Part shown: piece by piece, positions 28,783 to 40,700 of the stretch
Numbering within the stretch: position 1 is the stretch's first letter
How the letters are laid out: every line of letters begins with the position of its first letter
NCBI RefSeq assembly: GCF_020740795.1
Contig: NC_067300.1
Span: 1,488,001 to 1,552,000, forward strand
Length of the DNA: 64,000 nt
DNA from: Apus apus
Lineage: Eukaryota; Chordata; Aves; Apodiformes; Apodidae
Reading direction: 5' to 3'
The notes under the pieces: generated by a model
The model's input: the letters and a program-made list of their open reading frames with translations, nothing else
What the model was told of the DNA's origin: nothing
Database searches by the model: none
Position numbers and translations under genes: made by a program

Positions 28783-31700
28783 ATGTTCGGGACGGCGGCC
28801 GAGGAGGACGACGCCGATTTCCTGTCCCCCGCCAGCGGGTGAGCGGGCCCGGCCGGGACACCCCTCCCCGCCCCGCCGCCCCGAGGGGGGGGCTGCCCGG
28901 GCAGGCCGCGGGGCCTGTGGAACAGCCCCGGGGAAGCTGCCCCCGTGAAGCGTTTCCGCGGGGACGGTCGGGTCGCCCGTGTGCGGCCTGGGGCTGGGCC
29001 TGCGGGGAGCGGCGGGCGGGCCCGGGGCTGCGGGGCCCTCCCCGGGGCGCGGGGCCGCCCTCCCGTCACCGGGCTGAGCCCCCGGGTCCTGCCCCGGCGG
29101 TGCCGGGGGCCGAGCCCGGTGTCCCCGGGATGAGCCCTGTGTCCCGGGGACGGGCTGCCGCCGGGCCCCCGCCGTGCCGGGCGGCGGGGGGCGCCGGGGA
29201 CCCCCGGAGCTTCCCTGGGGAGCGACCGCTCGGATCTGGCGGCTCGAGACGGGCCCGGGGCGGGAACCGGGGCTTTCACCCCGGTGCGGGTGTAACCGGG
29301 GTCCCGAAGGTGCTGGCGGGGGGTTTGTACCCGGGGGCGGCGGCTGCAGGTTTCCCAACTTGTCTTGCTGCCGTTTCCCTGCGTGGCACCCTCGGGTTTC
29401 CTTACCTTGTGTGGTTTGTTGCCGTCTGAACATCCCTGGGCAGGTGGAGACCCCCCGAGCTGTGCCCCCCCCCCCCGAGCTGTGCAACCCCCCCCCCCCA
29501 ACCCCGAGCGGTGCCCCCCCCCCCGAGCTGTGCCGCCCCCCCCCCCCCACTGTGCCCCCTCCCCACCCTGTTCAAGGAGCTCCGAGTTAACAAGACTTGC
29601 AAACTAACCCTCTCTCTTTTTAGCAAGTGGTTATTTCTTAAGAACACCCCTTGCAAAATGCTGCAGATCCCCGGGTGGGGGTGGGGGGGGTGTCCTTTTT
29701 TAGGTTCTGCTTCCTTGTTTGAATCAGTCCCCTGCCCTGTGATGCCAGCAGTAAATGATCTTAAATGGGCTTAAAGCAGAAAAGCTGGAAACAGGGGACC
29801 TTGTAGGAGTCACTGCTGGCCTGCAGCATTAAACCTTCTGCCCTTTGACAGGAGACACTCTGCTGGTTTTAAAACCTAGTGGGACAAGGAGTTTCCTGCA
29901 TGTTTCAAGAAGAAGAATCCTAGTGCTGGATGGTGGTTCTCTGTTGTCCCATCCTTAATTTCAGTATTGTAAAAATCAGCTATTTCAAAAGAGGGTAACC
30001 CTGTCATTGCTTTAAAGTAACTTTTTTTTTTGGTGTGTCTTCAGTTCTTGTTTGTTCCTTGCTTTTGAGGAAATGAAACACAATTGTATCACCTCAGCCT
30101 CTTAATCTGAAAGTTCTGCTTATTCTAAATTAAATGGGTAATTAGTGTAGAGCTGCTGAAGAGGCCTCCCTTTATTTATCTCTACAGGGATGATAAACAC
30201 TTTATATTTCATAAAACATATAAATGAAATTACAAAAATGTACAATTAATGGCAGGTTTTATCTTTAAAGCCCATGTTAAATAAGGTGAATTAATTAGTT
30301 TCTCTTTCTAGTGCCAGATTGGCTTCTCTCTTTGGTCTGGATCAAACAGTCTCAAGCCATGGAAATGAATTCTTCCAGTACACAGCACCAAAGCAGCCTA
30401 AGAAGGGTCAAACAGCAGCTGGTATGTAACTGGGTGGGGGGGAAACTACAGCACGTGTCTTGCTGGGAGAAGGAGGGTCTTTGTGAAGGGCAGCAGTGCA
30501 AGTAACTCACTCAGCTGTTCTTTAATGAGAAAAGCTCCAGAGGACACCACAGAGATGATGGGAGGGCTGGAGCAGCTCTGCTCTGGAGACAGGCTGGGAG
30601 AGTTGGGGTGTTCAGCCTGGAGAAGAGAAGGCTCCAGGGAGACCTGAGAGCAGCTTCCAGTGCCTGAAGGGGCTCCAGGAAAGCTGGGGAGGGGCTTGGG
30701 ACAAGGGCAGGGAGGGGGAGGGCAAGGGGGAATGGATTAAATCTTGAAAAGCAGAGATTTAGATGAGACATGAGGAAGAAATTCTTTGCTGTGAGGGTGG
30801 TGAGACCCTGGCCCAGGTTGCCCAGGGAAGCTGTGGCTGCCCCATCCCTGGCAGTGTTGAAGGGCAGGTTGGATGGGGCTTGGAGCAGCCTGGGCTGGTG
30901 GGAGGTGTCCCTGCCCATGCAGGGGGTGGGACTGGATGATCTTGAAGGTCCCTTCCAACCCAGACCAGACTGTGGTTCTATGATTATTCTCCTGTCCCCT
31001 CTCTGGTTGCTCTAGTGGCCACCGGTGACTTTGGAACATCCTTCTTTGTTTTTTTAATCTTCTGGAGATATGTTTCCTTGGGGGAAGGAGTCTGTTGGGG
31101 CACTGTCTCTGGCCAGTGGTCTGGCAGCTCTGTCACTGCCAGCTCTTCCTGCTGTTTGTTCTCTGGCAGGTCCAGCAGCCCAGAAGGCTCCTGCAGCTTC
31201 AGGAGCACCCTCGGTGTTCGTGGCCACTGCGGTTCATGCCTACAGATAGTAAGTGCAGCAGGTTCCTCCTGTTAGAGCCTGTGGCTCTGGGGGCTTAAGA
31301 CCTAACCATAGAGGAAAGGTATCTCTGGATGAGTGTGAAGAGACCATTGCTTGCAGACAAGTGCCTGCATGGTACAGTGTTTCTGCTCAAAAAAAAGTGT
31401 TGGTTATTGTGGTGCACTTTGGGGTTACATTGTCAAGTAAATCAGGTTTGGGTGTTACAGGGAGCTGTGTCCTGGCTTGACATTTGCACTTTTTCCAGGC
31501 AGCTCTGTCAGGTGATTGTGTCTCAGAGGATCCCTCATGGAGAACTGAGGCATGAGCACAGAGTGACACCAGTAGAACTCCCTCCTGGTGGTACTGCCAC
31601 TGTGGAAAAACTCACCCAGGGGCTGTGAAAAGAGCAGCTTTCAACTCAGACTCCGTAATGGATCCGTAATCTGTGACCACACAAGGAAGCTGTGGTTTCT

Positions 31701-34700
31701 TTAAGCTGAGAAAGGCTTCCTAACGTGTTAGGCATGAGGAAAGGGACCTGAAGGCTAAAGGAGAAAAACTCAGCATCAGTAGAAAGAAATCTGAGGCAGG
31801 GACAGTTCTGCAGCTGAGTATCTTGTTTGTCTTCCAGTACAAATGGGCAGTACTTGAAGCAAGGCAAGTATGGAGCAGCTGTAGTGGGGAACCATGCCAC
31901 TAAAGAGGTGAGAAACCCTTCCCTGTTTTAACATTTTGATGCTGAACAGGTGCTTGTACAAGGCAGTTTCCCTGAGCAACTCAGGATGCCTTTGCTTTGG
32001 ATGTTGGAGGTCTCAGTTCCACCACTGCTTGTGCCTTCCTGCCCTCCTGGCTTTACTCATGGCTCAGCCTTTTCCCTTAGTGACTTCTCTTCTGCAATCC
32101 ACAGGATTGTAGGATCTCTTACAACTTCTGCTTGAAATGTTTTGCATTGTTTCAGGCACTGCACTTTTTCTGATGTTTCTGGAAGTGATTTTAGTATTTA
32201 TCCAGAATGTCTTTGACGACTGGATCACAAATCTGTGCATATGGAAATCAAGATAAAGCAAAATTTTGTCCAGTAGTACAGAGATGCTTTGCTTAAGTTT
32301 TGTTAATTTGATATCAAAAATACCTCTCCCTCCTTCCCAAGTACTTGTCTAAGAGCACAGCACTGGGGTGCCCACTAAATTGGTGTGTTTAAGATACTTT
32401 GAATACTCTTATCTGCCCTTGATGTTGGTATGTGTGGGGTTTTGTGTCCCCTAATCCCTGTTGTCTTACCAAGATGGCAAGAACAAACAAAAATAGTAGT
32501 TGAGCAAACTAACTCCTGACTCAGGGATCTGAGAAGTGCACAGGTGTGGCACTGGGGGGAGCAGGGAAGGACAAAGCTGGCAAAGGAGAGGTGACAGAGC
32601 CTTCCTCAGGCTGCCTGTCATAGCACAGGGGGGACAGTTGCTCCCAGTTTGCCCCCCACCTGTGTTGAGTGAAGAAGCTGTTGCTCCAGGTACATGAAGA
32701 AAAGCTCTTTTCCTCACTAGATCATGTCTAGCAGAGTCACATGTGTCAATAAAATGTTATAGCAGCATTGTTTGGTACTTGAAAAGCTCCCTTCACCTTG
32801 TTAATATTCAGTAATTTACATGGTTTTATGCCTGTCTGCCATGTTTTATGAGTTCTATGCATTGAAGAGTCAGTGCACCATCTTTTTACACTGAACTGCC
32901 AAAAAGGTGGAATTGGTTAAAACAACTGGCTTCTTGCAAAATAATTCATTTGAGTTGCTTGATTCCTGTAGCTAAATAAAACTTGTATATTTTCAAGGGC
33001 TTTTAATAGGTGTTACAAAACTGTGTACAGGATTTTGCTGCAAGGTGTGTTTGGCAAATAAATACTGTAGCCTTAGGCTCAGAATTTGCCAAAGCACATA
33101 AAAATTGAAGATGTTTTGAGTTTCTGCTGTTTGTTCTTCTTCCCTGCCCAATTCCTTGTGGAATCCAGTACAGGATCCTCCTTTACATCAGCCAGCAGCA
33201 ACAGATTGCAACTGCCAGGATCCATCCAGGCTTCATGCTCACGGTAAGACTCTGGGTGAGGAAGTTTCCAGTGATCTGTGTCATTCACAGCAAAAAAGGA
33301 CTTGACTGATATTCTTCCAAGTCTTTGATGACAGCCTTTGAGATCAGACCCCTGACTGACACAGCAGAAGTGGCACAGGGACTCCTCTTCCTGCTGTGTG
33401 TTGCATGAGAGGCTGTTCCACCTGCCTTTTGCAGAGCACTTCATCAGGGGATCTGATGTGAGCTCGTGCACTGCAGGAGGTGCATTATTACCTCTGGATC
33501 ACAGGGAGATGTTTGAAGTTTTGCAATCCTGCAGTGGAGAGAAACAGAACAAAATTCCTCTTGCTAATAATTAGTAGTGAAGTGACTGAGAGAATACAAC
33601 TGAGCAAGCAGAAGGAAACCGTGGCAAGGAAATGTTTTCTCTCAGAAATTTGACACTCAGCATTTTCATGCTGATACAAACAATCTGGAGCATTTTAAGC
33701 CCTAAAATGGGATCTCTCAGGAAGTTCTGGTTTTGCCAGCTTTGCAGAAAATTAAGTGTGTTGATTTGCTTCTCTTAGTTTGTCACCAGGTGACACAAAA
33801 TGTCTTTATTTGATAGGAAGGCTATTCTGAATTAGTAGAGTTTCAGTACAAATTTCTGCTGACTGCTTCTTTAGTTTTATAAGCACATCTTGAGAGATAA
33901 ATGGGTTATGTCCTCAGCTGGTGGTGACATGGATTTTTAGAAGTGGGAAGGGAGTGACTCCTCCAGTTGATTCTGGAAGTCTATATGTAATCAATACTTG
34001 TGAAAAGGAGATCACTTGCACTTAAAAATCTCAGTATATACTACAGAACGTAGCTTCAAAGAAGCCTGTGAAAGCTGCAGCATCTGTAAATAACTTAATG
34101 TTTGCTCAAGTATTTGAGTTATAATAATTCTGCCACATTAATGAGCGCATAAAGAAAAGCAAACTTTTGCATTCTGAATTTGGGTAGTAATACAGCAGGA
34201 TGCTTCCCCTGCTTATTTTCAGTAGCTCTTAGTTTAAGCTGCTTTTGGGTATGGATTTGTTTTATTTTAGCTGAATGCATCTTTTACTGTATAAGAACTG
34301 ATTTCCTTTCCCACAGGTTCAACCCAACAATTACAGTACGTTCTATGATGATCAGAGACAAAACTGGTCCATCATGTTTGAGTCAGAAAAGGCAGCAATG
34401 GATTTCAGTAAACAGGTAAGTACTTAATCCATGCCAGGTGGGACCTGCTGGCCCTTTATAGGGCAACAGGCACTTTGGGATGTATCTCTGAGAGCACCTG
34501 ATTGCTAAAAAGTTGTAAGTCAGTCATAGCATCAGAATGGTTTGGGTTGGAAGGGACCTTCAGAGGTCACCTAGTCCAACCCCCCTGCAGTGAGCAGGGA
34601 CCTGCTTTGTCACTGAAGTTCAGGTCTGAGAATCTGCATCACAGATCTGAGGCAGATCTGTGCTCAGCCTGGCTGAGTGTTGTTTATGAGGTACAGGCCT

Positions 34701-37700
34701 CTGTATACTGTCACTTCTGCTGGCATTTCTAACCCAGGCTCTCCAGTATTGAGAGACCAACTGTTCTGCAGAGCAGAAGGTATTTACTTCTTACATAGCT
34801 CAGCAAACTTCAGCACAAGGAAACATGGAGCACCTCTTCAGTGTATCTGTGTCCTGGACTTGATCAGTAGGAAATGGGTCAGATCTGTGGTGAATCACAG
34901 TGGAACTTCCCACTCTGTTTAGTGGCCAGAGACACTGATGGGCTTTCCCCCTGCAGGTGTGCATTGCCAAATGCAACAGCTCCCCAGTGCTTGAGTCTGT
35001 CCTCTGCCAGGATCTCCTGCTTGGAGAAGGGCAGGGAGTAGAAGGAGGAGACTCTCTGGAGATCGCCTATACGGGCTGGCTGTTCCAGAACCACGGGCTT
35101 GGGCAGGTAAAGACATTTCTGCTGCCTCCTAGTACTGAGTGAGGGTGATAGTCCCTGGGAGGGACCTGCCACATCTAGCACAGTGTTGGTGCTGGTGTTA
35201 AAGCTGTGTTTGCAGGCACTTATGGCACCATAAGTGAGGTCCTATGTTTTACCTGTAGAATAATAAGGGATTCTGTTGCTGTTCAGGAGAAAGCAAGTGA
35301 GATGCTTTTAACTTCCATAGGCTCTCTCACACATCAAACATAGAATGCCAGGTTGGAAGGGATCTTGGGGATCATCTTGTCCAATGTTTATTGGAAATGG
35401 TGAGAACAGACAATGAAGGTAGCTATGATCCTTTGGAAGTGGCTTGAGGAAGTGATAAGAATAAGAAGGGCCTTGTCTGACACAAAATGTATCTTCAAAT
35501 GGTTCATCCTCTACAGCTGCCACTGATCCAATTTGCTAATAAGCAGAAGAAATGCTTTCATGTTTCCAAGCATTACCTTTCACACACTTCTGCTGGTTTT
35601 ACTGTTAGTGTAATGAATGGGAAAAAGTTTTGCATCCATCTGCAGTTGAATCTTTTTACTATAAAAAAGGGCCTTCTGTTTTTTCATCTTCAGGGGATTT
35701 TTTGTTTCCTGTTCTGCCTGGCATCCTCCTCTCTCTCTGTGCCAATGGTGCAAACCAGAGTCTACTTCCAATCTCCTGGCAGAGTTGTTCAGCTGCATAT
35801 GACTTAGTTTAATGTACAAAACTTCCAGACAGCTATTTGCTGCTTGATATAGGCCTGTTGTCTAGTGGTGTACTTGGCCCAATCCTGTCCTGACCCTCAA
35901 GCTCAAGGCAGTTTTGGTCTTGAGCCTCCAGCTCTTATTCACTTGAACTAGCACCGGGCACTGGGCCAGAAACTGTAGCCATGCTCAGTCTGAAGTCTGT
36001 TGAGAATTAATTTTGGAAGTAGCAGAATGGGGAGTAGCACATAAGAGATTGCAAGAGTTTATGGGATATGTAAAGTAGCATTCAGAATCCTGAAACAGTT
36101 GGGAAATCCATGTGTTTTGTGTTTTCTGTCCAACTCTGCAGGTGTTTGACTCAAATGTTAACAAAGACAAGCTGTTGCGGCTAAAGCTGGGATCTGGAAA
36201 GGTCATCAAGGTAGAACTTCTGACACTTATTATAATCATTGAAGTCTCAGAGCTTTCAATTACTGAAGATGTTCAGGGTTCATATATCCTATCTCTGCTA
36301 CATGTTTCATTTGACAGAAAACACTGTCTAACAGTCACTCACTCAAGCTTTATTACATCTTAATTTGTGCAGTGTAGCCAGGTCTACTCGGTGGCAGTGT
36401 TAGAAGGAAATTGTCCTGTTTGGTAGAAGGGAGGCTTCCTGTTTAAAGAACTGGGCTTTCTGGGTTTTTTGTCTTTGCTTTTCTGGAAGTCACTTAGTCC
36501 ATTACCTTGTTCTCAGGGAACCCTAAAGAAAGATTTTGATTTGAGAAGAACTTCAGGTTCCTCCCCACTTGTGCCTCAGCAGCAGAGCATCAGGTAGCTC
36601 TGATGCAACACCTGGGAGGAGAGAGCACTGACAACTTTTAGAATGGTCTGATAAAAGAGAGTACTGCTGCCTGAAGGGGTTTTACTCTCAAGTCAAGTTG
36701 TGAGGGCTTTGACTGTAAGAATTTATCAGTTTAGGTGGTGTTGTATTCCATTATGTTATCCCATAAAATCAGGTTGTGGATCAGAGGTGCTTTTGTTCAG
36801 CTCACTGCCATTCTCTGAGTAATTCATACCTGACATGTTATAATTTGTCCCTTACTGAAGATACACTATTTTTCTACTTTATTTTTTTGACCTGTATCTT
36901 CTTGCTGGTGTTGCCTGGGTGTTGTAGTCATCCTGTTAAATGCTGGCATCCATATGACAGTTGGCATTGCCCTGGTTTTTAAATCTCCTTCACTACAACT
37001 GTTTTCTGTGGGTGCTTGGTAAATCCAACCAAAGCAATTCAGAAATGATCTCTCAGAATTTCTGCACACAGCACAGCAAGCAGTTCTTTTCTCCAGGATG
37101 TCAGTGTGATCTGTGATAGCTGCTGAGGTTACAATATTTAAAACTTGAACTAGGTGTCTGTAACCATACAGAGACCTGGATGCCTCCAACCTTCATGCTA
37201 GGTATTGTTGATACCTGTTTGAGTTCATTATGAACATGTCAGGAGCTGCATCTTTATTCATAAGTTAATGTTGCAATTTATGATTGGCCTTTATGACTTG
37301 TAAGACAAAGATTTACTGCTGAAGACTGAAAATTAATAAGATTTTGCAAGAACCTCTAAATGTGTCCTGGAATCTTCTTGAACTGGTGCCTGAAGCACTC
37401 TTAATTAGTGTAATTAAAAGAAACTGTAATATCACTGATCAAACTGTTTGCTTTCTCTTTGGTTGTGTCTCTGAAAACCAAAGGGCTGGGAAGAAGGAAT
37501 GCAAGGGATGAAGAAAGGAGGCCGAAGGTTCCTGATCATCCCTCCAGCCTGGGCCTATGGGGCTCAAGGTGTGACTGGTCGTGTCCCCCCAGACTCAACT
37601 CTAGTGTTTGAGGTGGAGGTGAGGAGGGTGAGTGTCTCCTGCCAAGCCTTTAGTTAACATCTTTTCTGTGGCTGTTGGGTGGCAGTGTCTGTCTGCATGG

Positions 37701-40700
37701 TGAGAACCTGCTGTTGGCATGAGAACTGCAGATCTGAAACAGTTATAAACCAAATACCTCGGGAAGATGCATATCTTTAATTTAAAAAGTACACAAAACC
37801 CTCACCCGAAAAAATCCCTCTAGGCTGCTTACTAAGACATGTCTGTTCTAACTGTCTTGGGATCTTTTCATTGTCTTCTTTGTGAATCACTTGGGAAAAC
37901 AAAATACTCCTAGTGAGGACTGTCAGGATCTAAAGACTGCTTCTCTGGTTCTGAATCAGTTGTATGCTTTTACTTTTGAAGTGTATGAGCTTGACAAAGG
38001 AGTAGTCAGCAAAAGTCAACAAGTTGCTGGAAACTCTTTTTTGGGAACCCAGAAAAACATCTTCTCTTCTTATGTGCTTTTTAAGGTGAAGCTGTTAAAG
38101 GAATGTTCTGGATCTGATGGACAGAGTGTTAGCTCAAGGGATTCTCCTGCACCTTCTCCAGTACCCAGTTCAGATGGCTTCTCTGCAGACACTGGTTTAT
38201 TGCCTCCAACTACCATACCTCCAAAGCCTGGGTGAGAAGCAGCACAGTTGAAACAACTCACTATATTAAAGAGATGCCAGTGCTGATAAACATCTGGCAC
38301 CATGCTGCAGTAGCACATCATGTGGTAAATGTGGGTGCTGTGTGTGCCATCTTGGTGCCCTCTGCTCCCCTTGGCAGAGGAATGTTTGCTAACAAGATGT
38401 GCAGGGAATTTCCAGCTTGAGTGCTGGCTTTCAGTTTTCTAGAAATTGAAATGGGCACAGATGGAAGAAGTCATTACAGCATTGCTGAGGTCTGGTGTGA
38501 TTGGGCTGCATGGGTGCTGCTGCAGCAGCTTTCTCATCTCAGGTGACAGTGTTGTCTTCAGGAATGGCTGGTATGATTAGTTGCAGATTTTACACTGTCA
38601 TTTGTCATTTAACTAAATAGGTCAGTCATCCTTCTTGAGGCGTTAGTCTAAGTGTTCTTTTTGTTGCCATAAGTAGTTTGTTACTGGACTTGTTTAAAAT
38701 TGTACCAGAATGTGGCCATTACAGCAACCAGCAAAATCATCTTTCTGGAATCAGCTGTTCCACAGCCATGGAAATTGCCCATAATGATGGTCTGAAATCT
38801 ACAGATTTGTAGCAAACAATCTTCCAGAAGTAAGCTAAAAGAAATGCTCGTGGTATAGGAAAATGGTTTTCCTAGAGGGAGTTTTATTTTAAGAAATGCA
38901 GAATATTGGATCCTGAATGTAATCTTTGTTAATCTCTGACATCCACATACCCCATTGGCTTTCCAGGGAGCCAGCTGTTCGGGCCAAGTCAAACTCCATC
39001 AGTGAACAGCTAGCAGTAAGTGCTGGTGTTTTTTCCTAACTCATTTGAAGCCTTAAGTAGGGAAGCTTGGCTCTCCTCTGCATTCAGTGTTGCTGAAGAT
39101 CAGGTGAACATCATGCAAGAAAAAGGTTCAGATTAGGGCCTCGTAGGGATTAACAGAACATGAGGAACCTCAGTCCCACTTTCTACCTTTAAATGCAAAG
39201 TTATGTTGACCATGTGGATAATCACAAGGCTAGTTGTTGTTTTCTTGGATAAATGAACACATTTAAACGGATAACAAAGAGGAACTGGGACATTCAGTGT
39301 AAGTTTTTTATAGCTACACAAGACTTTTTGTATGTGCCTCAGGACAGAAAAAGCTGCTAAGCAGCTTCCTTAATTCACACATTTTATTCTTATTACTGTG
39401 TTTTGTGCAGGGATAGATAGTCTGTCATAACAGCCATGTCATCCCAGAAGGACAGTATGTAAAGCCAGCCAGATGAACAAATCCAGTGTTATCTTGTGTG
39501 TTTGAAAATTAGCTTTTTACACAGTCCTTGAAAAACCGGAAGAACCAGAATTAAGTCAGTGATTTAGAAGAGTCTGATTCTAACAGATGTCTCTGCAATG
39601 TCTGAAAAGCCTGGGCTGAGAGATAAAAGAAGAGTAACTGCAGACATTTCTTCTAGAACCCAGATGTAGCCAAGGCAAAGCTGATTTCTCGGATGGCTAA
39701 GATGGGGCAGCCCATGCTGCCTTTCCTCGCCGGGACAGCGGGTGGGCAGCTTGACTCCAGTGACTCAGAAATAGAGGTACATCCCTCATCACACAAGTGT
39801 GTCTCTTCCTGATGCTTTTTCTACACTGTGAATCCTTGAAAGTGGGATCTGAGCAACAGATCTCCCTTCATACAGGGAAAGCATTCTCTGTTGCTGTGGC
39901 AAAAGGGTTTAACGATTCCACTGTTCCTGTCTGGGTTAATTGGGGAACACTTAGTCTCAAGTGATCTTGGGTTCAAGCTGTTCACTCATTCTTTAGCATT
40001 CATTGTAATCAGAATTTTTTTTCAGGATCCAAATACACTGAGAGGGACAGCACAACCAGTGTCTTCATCTTCCATGAGACCATCCCAGCCAGCTCATGCT
40101 GTGCTGCCCACGGTGTCAGCACAAGGTAAAGTGGCTGCAGAGACATCTCACTTAGCAGGCTTCAAGTGCAAGGGCTGTATGAATGGAAGATTATTCTGAT
40201 AGCTTCTAGCAATGCTTGCTGATCCAAAGGTAGCCTAATGCTAGAAAGCTGAAGTCCTTAGAGTGTGTCCTCCTTGTGATCTTGTGCAGGCATTGCAGCT
40301 TGAGGAGGAGAAGCCACAGTGCAGGGGCTGTTCTGTCGTTGTGTGTGCTCTGAGGCACTGAGATTTCTAGGGCATGTGATTTGTATTTGTAAATGGAACT
40401 GCTACAAAAATCCTTCCCCAGTGCAGAGAAATTTTTGTTTGAAAATGATGGAAATAATAGCAAAGGACATCAGAGAGCTGGCAGCTCTGGAGTGGGATTG
40501 ACCACTTGTCATCCCATGATGGAACAGCTGTGTCAGCTGCTGATCTGCTGAGCAGCCTTTAGAGTCAGTCTGAGGAACATTTTGTGTCAGTAAACAAAGC
40601 CACCTTTGAGTGGAAAGAGGTGGTCTAAATGTAGCCAGAAGTCAAGTTTCTGTGAAGCTGTACTATTTTCTTGACCTTTTATCACTTGTTTTACTGGATT

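Larger units (their letters stand above)
27990..29350. other. CpG island spanning the SLC31A1/FKBP15 divergent start region
   Basis: This block is extremely GC-rich with dense CG dinucleotides, in sharp contrast to the AT-richer flanks. It contains the FKBP15 start codon and the predicted SLC31A1 exon 1. The long open frames in all six frames here (up to about 295 codons) result from the low frequency of stop codons in GC-rich DNA and are not genes. Confidence 0.85.

Noticed and set aside
28127-29550. Open frames of 250-295 codons on both strands across the CpG island
   Set aside because: GC-rich DNA lacks stop codons; products are Pro/Ala/Arg/Gly low-complexity with no domain, and they overlap FKBP15 exon 1 and its promoter.
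37882-38235. 117-codon frame starting upstream of FKBP15 exon 10
   Set aside because: The in-frame upstream part is intron; the acceptor at 38084-38085 defines the exon start and phase.
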